This document shows, piece after piece, positions 54,616 to 63,004 of a DNA stretch of 64,000 nucleotides. Both the position numbers and the translations under genes were made by a program. A model generated the notes under the pieces. The model saw only the letters and a list, made by a program, of their open reading frames with translations. It had not been told where the DNA came from and did no database searches. Within the stretch, counting starts at the first letter, position 1. Every line of letters begins with the position of its first letter. The DNA is taken from NCBI RefSeq assembly GCF_013030945.1, contig NZ_JABBXF010000029.1:94586-158585 (forward strand), given 5' to 3'. This stretch comes from Streptomyces morookaense (GTDB taxonomy: Bacteria; Actinomycetota; Actinomycetes; Streptomycetales; Streptomycetaceae).

Positions 54616-55065
54616 ATGGTTGCACTGCCGGATGACATACGTCTGAGGATCGAAGCACCGCACATCTGGTACGTCGGAACGGTCAACCCGGACGGGTCAC
54701 CCCATGTGAGCCCCATGTGGGTGGGTCTCGACGGCGACTTGTTGGTGTTCAACACCGCAGTCGGGCGCGTCAAGGAACGCAACCTGCGCCGCGACCCGCG
54801 CGTGTGCCTGTCGCACGCGGATCCGGACGACCCCTACGACCGCGTCCAGATCCGCGGCCGTGCCGTCCGGTTCGTACAAGGCCCGGAAGCGGACCGGAAC
54901 ATGGACCTCTTGGCGCGCAACTACCTGGGCACCGAACGGTTCGAGTGGCGCATTCCCGGCGAGCAGCGGGTCATCGTGGTGATCGAGCCGTCACGAGTAC
55001 GCCGCGTGGTGGGAGTCGAGCCGTTGCCGCGGGCGGCTTCCGGGGCGGACGACCTGTCGAAGTGA
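54616..55065 (+). CDS. PPOX-class (F420- or FMN-binding) oxidoreductase
   Basis: 149-residue split-barrel flavin/F420 enzyme. WYVGTVNPDGSPHVSPMWVGL near residue 18 is the characteristic strand pair, and RVCLSHADPDD and VQIRGRAVRF follow. It may reduce or oxidise small substrates with F420 or FMN; the cofactor is not fixed by sequence. The stop overlaps the start of the histidine phosphatase (GTGA). It diverges from the TPR gene. Confidence 0.82.
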   Translation: MVALPDDIRLRIEAPHIWYVGTVNPDGSPHVSPMWVGLDGDLLVFNTAVGRVKERNLRRDPRVCLSHADPDDPYDRVQIRGRAVRFVQGPEADRNMDLLARNYLGTERFEWRIPGEQRVIVVIEPSRVRRVVGVEPLPRAASGADDLSK

Positions 55066-55703
55066 TATCGGTTCCGCCTGAGCACGTGGTCGCCGTGCGG
55101 CACGGACAGAGCGTGGCGAACGTCCTGTTCGAGCGGACCCGGGCGGAAGGTGTGCCCATGGCGCTGCCGGCCGGAAGCGACCCTGGTGTGCCCTTGACGA
55201 AGGCCGGATGGGAGCAGGCCGCCCGGGTCGGGCGGTGGCTGGCGCGCCAGGAGCCGCCGGAGACGGTGGTGGTGTCGCCCTATCTGCGCGCCCGGCAGAC
55301 GTGGAAGGCGATGGCGGAGTGTGCCGGCCTGCCGGCGGCCCGCTTCGACGAGCGGCTGCGCGATCGGTGCATGGGGGTGTTCCACGGGCTCAACGAGATC
55401 GCCCTGCGCGAGCGGGCCCCGCACTGCGTGCGGGAATGGGGCTACCGGCCGCCCGGCGGGGAGTCGTTGCCCGATGTCGCCGAGCGCGTCCATGAGCTGC
55501 TGGGCGAACTCGCCGGGCAGCGGGTGCTGTTCGTGGCGCACGACGCGGTGGTGGTGGCGTTGCGGTACGTGGCCTGCGGTGAGCGGCCTGCCGTTCCGTG
55601 GCCCGTGCCGAACGCCTCCGTCTCGCGGTGGGTCCGCGACGGCGACCGTCTGCGGCTGGTGGAGTTCGGGCGTCAGCCCTGGAAAGCGGTGCGCCGCCGC
55701 TGA
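55062..55703 (+). CDS. Histidine phosphatase family protein (phosphoglycerate mutase-like)
   Basis: 213 residues. The RHG motif VAVRHGQS near residue 11, the acidic RDRCMGVFHGL and the second histidine in VLFVAHDAVV near residue 157 form the phosphohistidine pocket. It hydrolyses or transfers phosphate from an unknown metabolite. Translationally coupled to the PPOX gene. The 3' end overlaps the convergent methyltransferase by 31 bases. Confidence 0.85.
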   Translation: MISVPPEHVVAVRHGQSVANVLFERTRAEGVPMALPAGSDPGVPLTKAGWEQAARVGRWLARQEPPETVVVSPYLRARQTWKAMAECAGLPAARFDERLRDRCMGVFHGLNEIALRERAPHCVREWGYRPPGGESLPDVAERVHELLGELAGQRVLFVAHDAVVVALRYVACGERPAVPWPVPNASVSRWVRDGDRLRLVEFGRQPWKAVRRR

Positions 55704-56527
55704 CGCGAGGACGGGACCGTTCGCGACACCCGCAGCTCCGTCAAGTACCGCTTGGTGACCTGGCCTCCGTACCGTCCGTCGATCAGCCCGGCGATGCACC
55801 TCAGCAGTCCTTCCCTGGCGGGCGACGGCAAAGCCCGGTGGCCGGAGTAGGTGCGCAGCACGCCGAGGTATGCGGCGGTGGTGTACGTCAGGTCCCACTC
55901 GTACCGCCGGAAGACGACGGGGCCGAACCGGCCGCTGCGTGCGGCCTCGTCCGCATACGCCGAGGTGTCGACATCCTCCGCGGCAGGAAGCCGGAGCCCG
56001 GGTGAGGTGGCCGGATCGAAACGCTCGTAGCAGCCCTGGACCTCGGCGAAGAACTCCTCGCTGCCGCCTGCCACATGCTGCGTGGCGACCACGGCGAGGG
56101 CGCCTCCGGCCCGCAGCGCGTCGGCGGCCTTGACCATCCGGACTGCGGGATCGATCCAGTGGAACGCCGTTGCGGCGACGACCACGTCGAAGGGCTCCGC
56201 GGGCAGCGGCCAGGTCTCGAAGTCCGCCGTCACGACCTCCACGGCTCCGAACCCGGCCAGCTTCCGCCGGGCGACGGCGGCCATGCCCGCGCCCTGTTCG
56301 ACGGCGGTGATCCGGCAACCGCGCTCGGCGAGCGGCACGGTCGCCTTGCCCGTGCCGGCCCCCACTTCCAGCACCCGGCAGCCGGGGCCGGTACCGGCTG
56401 TCCGGGCGAGGTCGTCGAACAGCTCCGGTGGATAGCCGGGCCTGGCCCGGTCGTACAGCTCGGGGTCCTCGTCGAAGGTCCGGCTCAGGGGGACGCGGCA
56501 CGCTTCGTCAGGTGTGTCATCGCGCAT
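55673..56527 (-). CDS. Class I SAM-dependent methyltransferase
   Basis: 284 residues with SAM motif VLEVGAGTGKAT near residue 52 and the ADFETWPLP acidic loop near residue 100. FHWIDP near residue 122 matches the ubiquinone/menaquinone methyltransferase-like group (methyltransferase 11/25). Substrate unknown. The C-terminal arginine-rich tail overlaps the phosphatase gene on the other strand, an ordinary convergent overlap. Confidence 0.85.
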   Translation of the reverse strand: MRDDTPDEACRVPLSRTFDEDPELYDRARPGYPPELFDDLARTAGTGPGCRVLEVGAGTGKATVPLAERGCRITAVEQGAGMAAVARRKLAGFGAVEVVTADFETWPLPAEPFDVVVAATAFHWIDPAVRMVKAADALRAGGALAVVATQHVAGGSEEFFAEVQGCYERFDPATSPGLRLPAAEDVDTSAYADEAARSGRFGPVVFRRYEWDLTYTTAAYLGVLRTYSGHRALPSPAREGLLRCIAGLIDGRYGGQVTKRYLTELRVSRTVPSSRQRRRTAFQG

Positions 56528-56556
56528 GGCGGCACTTTAGTTCGCCCTGTCCCTGT

Positions 56557-57009
56557 TCAGCTCGTCGCCGTGATGCGGAAGACCGGGTGCAGGGGGGCTG
56601 CCGCGAGCAGCTCCTCGTCGGTGGAGGTGGCGGTCACGTCCCCGAAGTAGTTCTTGACCTCCCACCCCCAGCGTTCGAGGTAGGCGCGCAGGATTTCCGT
56701 CGTTTCGGCGGGTGCCATCTCCTGTGCGGTGAATTCCCGGACGCGGCGGCCGACGCGCAGCCGGCCGCCCCCGGCCGCCCGCATGTTGCGGACCCACTCC
56801 GATACGCCGCGCGCCGAGACCAGGTACTGCCCGCCCCCGAAGTCCAGCGGGTTGACCGGCACCCGCCGCCATTCACCGCTCTTGCGGCCGAGCACCGCCA
56901 GATCCGCGGCCCCGGCGAGGCTGATGCCGCGCCGTGCCAGCCAGCCGATGCCGCCGTTGAGGCGGGCGGCGAAGCGGCCGGGCTTGATGTACCGGGTTGT
57001 CTGCGTCAT
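56557..57009 (-). CDS. Deazaflavin-dependent nitroreductase family protein (Ddn-like)
   Basis: 150 residues beginning YIKPGRFAARLNGGIGWLARRG, then LGRKSGEWRRVPVNPL and the GGGQYLVSARG motif of F420H2-dependent reductases. It would reduce enones or nitro compounds with F420H2. The ATG has GGGAGG upstream. It is divergent from a TetR gene, with three palindromes in the shared 126-bp region, which suggests that the TetR represses it. Confidence 0.8.
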   Translation of the reverse strand: MTQTTRYIKPGRFAARLNGGIGWLARRGISLAGAADLAVLGRKSGEWRRVPVNPLDFGGGQYLVSARGVSEWVRNMRAAGGGRLRVGRRVREFTAQEMAPAETTEILRAYLERWGWEVKNYFGDVTATSTDEELLAAAPLHPVFRITATS

Positions 57010-57027
57010 GGGGCCTCCCAGGAAAGT

Positions 57028-57094
57028 GAGAGCGGTGCTCTCGCTTGAGAACAGTGTGCTCGCACGGGCCGCCATATTGCAAGAGCACTGCTCT
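57028..57094. promoter_or_regulatory. Three palindromic operators between the reductase and the TetR gene
   Basis: GAGAGC-GGT-GCTCTC (57028-57042) and AGAGCA-C-TGCTCT (57082-57094) share the 13-bp form AGAGCnnTGCTCT. Between them GAGAACAGTGTGCTC (57046-57060) is a near-perfect dyad with one mismatch. These are the obvious binding sites for the adjacent TetR protein controlling both directions. Confidence 0.65.
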
Positions 57095-57135
57095 CGTTAT
57101 TGGTCAGCGTTCTGATGACTGGCAGACTGCCGCCC

Positions 57136-57837
57136 ATGACCGTCATCCGAGGAGCCAGAGAACGAGCCCGCGCCGAGATCACCGCGGCCATCAAGGACGA
57201 GGCGCGCGCACAGCTCGCCGCCGAAGGGGCCGCCAGACTGTCGCTGCGCGCCGTCGCCCGCGAACTGGGCATGGCCTCTTCGGCCCTCTACCGCTACTTC
57301 CCCAGCCGCGACGACCTGTTGACGGCGCTCATCGTCGACGCCTACGACGCGGTGGGCGCGGCCGCCGAAGCAGCCCTGGCCACGGCCGGAACCACTGCCG
57401 CCCCCGTCGACCGCTGGACCACGGTCTGCAGGGCCGTACGAACCTGGGCGCTCGCCCACCCCCACGAATACGCCCTCATCTACGGCTCACCCGTCCCCGG
57501 TTACACCGCGCCGCAGACCACTGTCCAGCCGGCCGCCCGCGTGGCTCTGTGCCTCATCGCCATCACCCGCGACGCCCACGCCGCGGGGACCCTGCGCACT
57601 CCATCCGGCCCCCGGCCGCCCGCCTCCGCACTCACCGACGCCGCGGCCCTCGCGGGCCGCCTCCGCATCGAGCTCCCGGCGGACGTGATCGCGGCCCTCA
57701 TCGCGGCCTGGGCGGAGCTTTTCGGCCTCGTCGGTTTCGAACTCTTCGGCCAGTTCCACCAAGTCGTGGAGGCGAGGGAGGAGTTCTTCACGCACGCGGT
57801 GACCAGGCTCGCCCTGCAGATCGGACTGGGAGAGTAA
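57136..57837 (+). CDS. TetR family regulator
   Basis: 233 residues. HTH LSLRAVARELGMASSALYRYF near residues 36-56 followed by RDDLLTALI; a WHG-type C-terminal domain (WAELFGLVGFELFGQF) resembles the TetR_C_13 group. The ATG at 57136 fits the usual N-terminal length; 57115 is also possible. It is divergent from the Ddn-like reductase and likely autoregulates through the three palindromes. Confidence 0.85.
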   Translation: MTVIRGARERARAEITAAIKDEARAQLAAEGAARLSLRAVARELGMASSALYRYFPSRDDLLTALIVDAYDAVGAAAEAALATAGTTAAPVDRWTTVCRAVRTWALAHPHEYALIYGSPVPGYTAPQTTVQPAARVALCLIAITRDAHAAGTLRTPSGPRPPASALTDAAALAGRLRIELPADVIAALIAAWAELFGLVGFELFGQFHQVVEAREEFFTHAVTRLALQIGLGE

Positions 57838-57922
57838 GGAGAGCGGCGGGCAGGGGAACTCTCCAGCCGCTCACCTCAAGATCATGGCGCGGCCAGATCG
57901 CCGGACCCATCTATAAACTCCA

Positions 57923-57944
57923 TGTATACACACTATGTATAGTG
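57923..57944. promoter_or_regulatory. AT-rich palindromes upstream of the acyltransferase
   Basis: TGTATACA (57923-57930) and CACTATGTATAGTG (57931-57944) are adjacent perfect palindromes in an AT-rich patch, unlike their GC-rich surroundings, about 83 bp before the acyltransferase start. A TATAGT (57938-57943) could be the -10. Probably an operator/promoter; the regulator is unknown. Confidence 0.45.
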
Positions 57945-58026
57945 ACCTGCGCCGAACGACCGCGGAGCAGTCGGCCCCGAAGCCGCCTGCGCCCAACCGC
58001 GGACAGCGTCGCCGCAAGGAGCACCC

Positions 58027-59238
58027 ATGCCCACCCCTGCCTCCGCCCCGCTTGCCCACCGGCTGCCCCGACCGCTTCGGGCGGTCAGGCATCCGCAGCC
58101 CCGTCCCCCCGCTGCGGGCGGGCGTCTGGCCGCAGTCGACGGGCTGCGTCTGCTCGCAGCAGCAGCCGTGGCGGCGTACCACTACCTGGGCACCCCGACG
58201 GTCCGTTTCTGGGGCGAGACCTACGACCTGCCGCAGGCAGTACCCCTGATTCACGCGGTCAGCGGCTACGGCTGGCTCGGGGTCGAGGCGTTCTTCCTGA
58301 TCAGCGGCTTCGTCATCTGCATGAGCTGCTGGGGCAGCACCCCGGCGCAGTTCGCCGTCTCCCGTATCGCCCGGCTCTTCCCGCTGTACTGGGCGGTCGT
58401 CCTGATCGTCGCCGCCACGGGCACCGTCACGGTGCTCGCCGGACAGCGGTCGGGGGCGCCCACGGACCTGCGTACCACCCTCGGCAACCTGACCATGATT
58501 CCCAGCCCGCTCGGCCTGGACTTCACCGCAGGCGTCGCCTGGACACTATGGGTGGAAGCCCGCTTCTACCTGCTCATGGGTGCACTGCTGCTGATCGGCC
58601 TGACCTACCGGCGTGTCATAGCTTTCGGGTTCCTCTGGCTCGTCCTGGCGTCCATCGGCCGCGAACTGCACTCCACCGTCATGGACGAGTTCCTGCTCAG
58701 CCAGTACGCCGGGCTCTTCGTGGCCGGTATCGCGCTCCACCTGATGCACCGCTTCGGAACCAACCTGCTCCTGTGGCTCCTGGCCGGCTTCGCCTGGTGC
58801 TACACCCTGACCGTCCTGGACGACCGCGTCGCCACACACCCCGGCTCCAACTGGGCGGTCAGTGCGGCCGTCCTCACCGGCTTCCTCGTACTCCTGACCC
58901 TGGCCGGCCCCGGCCCGCTGCGCCACCTCCAGTGGCGAGCCCTCGTCTATGCGGGCGCGCTGACCTATCCCTTCTACCTGGTCCACCAAAGCCTGGGCAT
59001 ACCCGTCACCCGCGGCATCCTCAAGAGCATCCCCGGCCTCGGCCTGCTCCCGTCGATCGCCCTCGGGCTCCTCTTCTCCCTGCTGCTGGCCGCCGTGCTG
59101 AACCGCCTGGTCGACCGCAGACTCGGCCGGCTGCTCCGCCGCCACCTCACCGCCGCCCTCAACCCCGCCCGCACCGGGCGGGACCGGGCCGGACCGGCCG
59201 CTGCCGACGGCCCGGTTGCCGGGGGGAATGCGCCGTAG
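58027..59238 (+). CDS. Membrane-bound acyltransferase 3 family protein
   Basis: 403 residues with about ten membrane helices. The start of the fold is VDGLRLLAAAAVAAYHY near residue 38, with the catalytic-type His at about residue 54. VEAFFLISGFV near residue 86 and RLFPLYWAVV near residue 115 are the family's next marks. It transfers an acyl group to a cell-surface sugar or antibiotic; acceptor unknown. The ATG has CAAGGAG six bases upstream. The C-terminal tail is disordered. Confidence 0.87.
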   Translation: MPTPASAPLAHRLPRPLRAVRHPQPRPPAAGGRLAAVDGLRLLAAAAVAAYHYLGTPTVRFWGETYDLPQAVPLIHAVSGYGWLGVEAFFLISGFVICMSCWGSTPAQFAVSRIARLFPLYWAVVLIVAATGTVTVLAGQRSGAPTDLRTTLGNLTMIPSPLGLDFTAGVAWTLWVEARFYLLMGALLLIGLTYRRVIAFGFLWLVLASIGRELHSTVMDEFLLSQYAGLFVAGIALHLMHRFGTNLLLWLLAGFAWCYTLTVLDDRVATHPGSNWAVSAAVLTGFLVLLTLAGPGPLRHLQWRALVYAGALTYPFYLVHQSLGIPVTRGILKSIPGLGLLPSIALGLLFSLLLAAVLNRLVDRRLGRLLRRHLTAALNPARTGRDRAGPAAADGPVAGGNAP

Positions 59239-59266
59239 CCGTCCTCCAACTCCGCGCCTGCCGCCT

Positions 59267-60601
59267 TCATTTGTGGTCACGCAGGAAGGCAGGTATCTCG
59301 TCGCGGGTCGGGTAGTTCGGCAGGGGCGCCGGATTTCCCTGAAGGAACGCAGTGATGACGGCGACGGCCCGGTTGCTGTTGTCGTCGAGGCCGTTCCACA
59401 TGTGGTGTCCGACTCCGGGCATGTACTGCGTGCGTTGGACGGCGGGGTCATGGGCAAGGACGGCGGTCTCCCACTGACGGACCTGGGCGGAGCATTCGGC
59501 GATCATCAGCATCGCGGGCGTCCGGGAGCGCCCAAGGTCCGAGGCGATGGAGGGGGAGTCCTTGACCGTCTGCTGGATGCGGAGGCTGGCGGCGGGGCTG
59601 AAGGAGAAATTCCGTGCGGTGTCCTCGGCGGGGATGCGGTGTGCGTCGCGAGCGCAGTAGGCGGATGCGGTGTCGCTGCCGAGGTCTGCGGCGGTGAAGG
59701 CGTTGTCGCCTTCGGCCTGTCCGATCAGTCCGGTGTCGGGGGTGAGGAGACCGAGTCGCATGAGGCCGAAGGCCACGGCGTACCGGGGGACGTGCGTCGA
59801 TCGCGGTCCGGTCGGGGCCGGCGCGAGGCCGCGCGCGGATTCCCGGCCCTTGTGCCCGGTGATGTGTGCGGTGGGGCCGTCCATGGGGCCGGGCTCGGCG
59901 ATGATCGCCCGGTGCAGGCGTGCGGCGACACGCGGGTCGGCCAGGGCTCGGGTGAGCACGGTCCCGCCCGAGGAGAATCCGATGATGTCGGCTTTCCCCT
60001 TGTCCAGGCGGTCGACGAAGGCGGCGAGGTCGCGGACGGACCTGGAGATCGTGTACTGGCTCATGGGGAGCAGGTCGCTTCGTCCGCCACCGGCCTGTTC
60101 ATAGGCGTAGACGTCGTAGCCCTGGCGTGCCAGGAGTTGCAGGAACCGGTGGTCGAGCACCGAGATGCCACGGACCGGCCCGCCGTTGAGGTACACGAGC
60201 GGGACGGGGTGGCGGGTGCCGGGATTCGCGGCCGGGTAGTGGTAGACCGCCACCCGGCTGCCCGTGGCCAGGCTCCAGTGCTGCGCAGCCACAAAGGGCA
60301 GGGCGGCCGGGTACCGCCGGGCCGTCGGCACGGTGGGTATGCAGACCGTCGCTGTCAACGCCGCTGCGACGATCACCGGCAGGAACGGCACGAGCCGCGC
60401 CGGCCAGGTGCGGCGCCGGCCCCGCCACAGCGCGAGGGCGGTACCGGCCCCGAGGGTGGTCAACCACGCGGCGAGCCCCGAACCCGCCCCGCCGGTGAGG
60501 GCGATCAGTGCGAGAAAGACGACGATCAGCGTCGTGACGGCGGCCAGGGCCAGCAGCGACCGTCCCGTGAAGCGGACGAGGCGTGGGACGGACGTGGGCA
60601 C
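59267..60601 (-). CDS. Membrane-associated alpha/beta hydrolase
   Basis: 444 residues. Three N-terminal hydrophobic segments (about 12-36, 42-58, 68-90) anchor an alpha/beta hydrolase. It has an oxyanion motif YLNGGPVRG near residue 137, nucleophile GFSSGG near residue 205 and a GVGHHMW histidine near residue 400. It resembles proline iminopeptidase-like enzymes (EQAGGGRS motif). The GTG has GGAGG six bases upstream. It is divergent from a TetR gene over a 69-bp region. Confidence 0.75.
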   Translation of the reverse strand: MPTSVPRLVRFTGRSLLALAAVTTLIVVFLALIALTGGAGSGLAAWLTTLGAGTALALWRGRRRTWPARLVPFLPVIVAAALTATVCIPTVPTARRYPAALPFVAAQHWSLATGSRVAVYHYPAANPGTRHPVPLVYLNGGPVRGISVLDHRFLQLLARQGYDVYAYEQAGGGRSDLLPMSQYTISRSVRDLAAFVDRLDKGKADIIGFSSGGTVLTRALADPRVAARLHRAIIAEPGPMDGPTAHITGHKGRESARGLAPAPTGPRSTHVPRYAVAFGLMRLGLLTPDTGLIGQAEGDNAFTAADLGSDTASAYCARDAHRIPAEDTARNFSFSPAASLRIQQTVKDSPSIASDLGRSRTPAMLMIAECSAQVRQWETAVLAHDPAVQRTQYMPGVGHHMWNGLDDNSNRAVAVITAFLQGNPAPLPNYPTRDEIPAFLRDHK

Positions 60602-60623
60602 AGCGGACCTCCGGCAGTTTCAG

Positions 60624-60663
60624 AACGGCGTTTCAAAACGACGTTATCAGACGGGGGTAGGCT
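60624..60663 (+). promoter_or_regulatory. Two small palindromes and leaderless -10 of the TetR gene
   Basis: AACGGCGTT (60624-60632) and AACGACGTT (60637-60645), centres 13 bp apart, lie between the divergent hydrolase and TetR genes. TAGGCT (60658-60663) sits seven bases before the GTG start, fitting a leaderless TetR mRNA. The palindromes are the probable TetR sites. Confidence 0.5.
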
Positions 60664-60670
60664 GCTGACC

Positions 60671-61330
60671 GTGGGTAGGCCGAGAACAAACGACGAGGCC
60701 GTCAAAGAGCGGCTTGTGGAGTGCGCGACCGAGATGCTCGCCACTCGTCCGCGAGAGTCGGTCACGGTCCGCGCCGTGGCCGCTGCTGCCGAGGCGTCGA
60801 CCACGGCGGTGTACTCCTTGTTCGGCGGTAAGGACGGGCTGATCGGTGCGGTGCGCGACAGGGCCGTCGCCGGCCTGTTCCAGGACCTGTCGGCGGTGCA
60901 GACCTCCGAGGACCCCCTCGCGGACCTCTACGCGCTGGCCGTCGCCTACCGCCGTTGGGGCTGCGGACACAGCCATCTGTACACAGTGCTGTTCGGTGGT
61001 GTGCAGTCCTTCGACCCGTCGGGGGAGGTCGGTGCGAGCGACCCGATCCGTCCGCTCCTCGGGGCGATCGACCGCGCCTTGACGGCGTCCGTCCTCGCCG
61101 GCGACGCAACGTCGATCGCTCTGTCGATCTGGGGAACCCTGCATGGGCTCGTGACTCTCGAACTGGCCGGGGCCCTCGACGCCACCACGGCCGAGGTCGC
61201 GTTCCGCTCGACGATTCATGCCATGTTGCGCGGATGGACGACCGTGGAGGTGTTCCGCAGTCTTCGCCGAGCCGAACTCGCTCCGCGACAGGCTCAGGGC
61301 CGGTGCCCGGGCTCTCCCGATCCTGGCTGA
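60671..61330 (+). CDS. TetR family regulator
   Basis: 219 residues. HTH VTVRAVAAAAEASTTAVYSLFGGKDGL near residues 31-57, then a TetR_C_33-like domain with LHGLVTLELAG near residue 160. No Shine-Dalgarno is present before the GTG; a -10 box seven bases away suggests a leaderless start. Likely regulator of the divergent alpha/beta hydrolase. Confidence 0.82.
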   Translation: MGRPRTNDEAVKERLVECATEMLATRPRESVTVRAVAAAAEASTTAVYSLFGGKDGLIGAVRDRAVAGLFQDLSAVQTSEDPLADLYALAVAYRRWGCGHSHLYTVLFGGVQSFDPSGEVGASDPIRPLLGAIDRALTASVLAGDATSIALSIWGTLHGLVTLELAGALDATTAEVAFRSTIHAMLRGWTTVEVFRSLRRAELAPRQAQGRCPGSPDPG

Positions 61331-61480
61331 AGCAATTCCGTGGTCCAGCCGGCCGGGAACCTGGTTCACCATCAACGGCTCCGCACACTCGTCCCGCCGT
61401 GCGCGAAGACCCCGATTGAACAGGATGAACGCCTGCCGAGCCCGGCGCGCGAGGGGCGCAACGTCCCCTCAAGTCCTGCC

Positions 61481-61508
61481 GTGCCGCCCGGCCTTCGCCG
61501 GGCGGCAC
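61481..61508. terminator. Strong hairpin terminator between TetR and esterase genes
   Basis: A perfect 12-base stem GTGCCGCCCGGC (61481-61492) with GCCGGGCGGCAC (61497-61508) and a CTTC loop. It lies in the 193-bp gap between two convergent genes, 15 bp before the esterase stop codon, and should end both transcripts. Confidence 0.75.
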
Positions 61509-61523
61509 GCTGCGCTTGCGCTC

Positions 61524-62672
61524 TCAGGACGCGAACGCCGCCTCCAGGCGCGGGATGTAGTCCGTGAGGTCCTGCGTCCAGCAACCGCTGTCGTGACCGC
61601 CCTTGCAAGTGGTGCCCCAGCCCGATCCGTTGCCGTAGTCCACGTAGTGGACCGGATATCCACGGGCTTCCAGGGCGTTCTTGGCGTGCTCCGTCGCGGA
61701 CTGCGCCCAGAACTCCGCGTTGGCGGGATTCCCGTTGCCGTTGCCGGTGTAGAGCGCGACGCCGATGCCGGCGTCGGCCAGGATGCCCATGTGGGAGGTG
61801 GGATCCGCCTCGTTCCAGAGCCGGTCGGCGTTGAACACCGGGTACGGCGACCCGAAGACGGCGTCGCTGGACACCGTGGGACCGAAGTCCAGGGCGCACG
61901 TGGTGCCGGAGCTGGAACCGCAGAACGGGGCGCCGGCGTTGGTGAGGGTGGCGACGACGGCGGCCCGCATGACGAGGTGGTTCACCGAGAGGTCGGCGGC
62001 GCCGGAGAGCGAGGCGACCTGGCTGAAAAGAGCGGGGTGCCGCTGGGCGTAGTGCAGGGCGCCGAAGCCACCCATCGATATGCCGGCGACGGCCCGCCCC
62101 TTCTTGTCCGCGACGGTGCGGAGGTTGGCGTCGATGAACGGCAGCACCTGGTTGATGTGGAAAGTCTCCCACTTCTGCGCACCGGCGGCCGTGTTCTGGT
62201 CGCGCCAGTCGGTGTACCAGCCGCGCCGTCCCCCGTCCGGTATCACTGTGATCATCTTCTGCGTCGCGGTGAGGGCGGGGTAGGCCAGGCCCGGGTTGGC
62301 CGGGTCGTCGGACGCACCGTGCAGGAGGTAGAGGACGGGGTAGCGCTTCGCGGGCGCGGTCGCGTAGTCGTCCGGCAGCAGGATCCGGATGTGATGGTCC
62401 CCGGCGACCTCGGCGGTCTTCACGGTGATCACGAAGTCGGTGGCGGTGCCGGTGACTTCGCCGACCCGGGTCAGGCCGAAGCCGTCGGCCATCTTCGGCG
62501 GAGCGGCCGGGGCGGCCGGGGCGTCGGCGTGTGCGGACGGCGCCCCCAGCATGAGGAGGGCGGCTGCCACCGCGGTCACGGCCGCCTTCGCGCGCAGCAC
62601 GCACCGGGTGCGCGCAGGCCCTGCGGGCATGGCCCGTTCCCCGGTCGGCCCGTTGGGCTTGTGGATCTTCAT
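61524..62672 (-). CDS. Secreted esterase (antigen 85/esterase D-type)
   Basis: 382 residues with a long signal peptide: charged N-region to about residue 30, hydrophobic AAVTAVAAALLMLGA and cleavage near PSAHADA. The mature enzyme has YPVLYLLHGASDD near residue 115, the nucleophile GISMGGFGA near residue 190 and a late histidine in TCKGGHDSGCWTQDL. Four cysteines suggest disulfides. Relatives are feruloyl/acetyl esterases and mycolyltransferase-like enzymes. The ATG at 62672 is preferred over a TTG 18 bp upstream. The next 245 bp upstream hold no intact gene. Confidence 0.83.
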   Translation of the reverse strand: MKIHKPNGPTGERAMPAGPARTRCVLRAKAAVTAVAAALLMLGAPSAHADAPAAPAAPPKMADGFGLTRVGEVTGTATDFVITVKTAEVAGDHHIRILLPDDYATAPAKRYPVLYLLHGASDDPANPGLAYPALTATQKMITVIPDGGRRGWYTDWRDQNTAAGAQKWETFHINQVLPFIDANLRTVADKKGRAVAGISMGGFGALHYAQRHPALFSQVASLSGAADLSVNHLVMRAAVVATLTNAGAPFCGSSSGTTCALDFGPTVSSDAVFGSPYPVFNADRLWNEADPTSHMGILADAGIGVALYTGNGNGNPANAEFWAQSATEHAKNALEARGYPVHYVDYGNGSGWGTTCKGGHDSGCWTQDLTDYIPRLEAAFAS

Positions 62673-62917
62673 GAGGAGAGTCTGATTCAAGCCATCGGTC
62701 CGACGGGAGTCGCTTTTTGGAAAATCTCTTCCGTTTGGTTTCCGCCGTGCCGCCGGGAGCGAGCGGCGGGCACGTGCCCAGCGGTACCGTCCGGTGCCGA
62801 AGACGTCGGCCCCCGTGGCGCGGGCGTGGTCCGCTGCGGTGAACGCCTCGGCGGGGGACCGGTTCGAAGCCCACGCCCGGCATGGTGGCCGTCAGGTCGG
62901 CCGCTTCGTGCGTCGGC

Positions 62918-63004
62918 TCCACCGCGGCCGACCAGGGCCAGGTTCAGGACGCCGTTTTCGGCCAGCCACTCCGCTGGGGCGGCTCCGAAACCGACGGTGA
63001 CCAG
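62918..63004 (-). pseudogene. Ketoreductase remnant of the polyketide synthase, cut off by an in-frame stop
   Basis: Directly after the TAG at 63005-63007, and in the same frame, about 29 residues read as the start of a PKS ketoreductase: LVTVGFGAAPAEWLAENG and NLALVGRGG. In intact synthases this follows ELDPDGTYLVTGG. Here the tyrosine codon TAC has become TAG and the glycine loop is degraded. Further downstream (to about 62700) only frame-shifted traces remain. No gene occupies 62673-62917. Confidence 0.65.

Noticed and set aside
62860..62880. tRNA-like GGTTCGAAGCC segment
   Set aside because: No acceptor or anticodon stem can be built around it; it lies in degraded PKS sequence.
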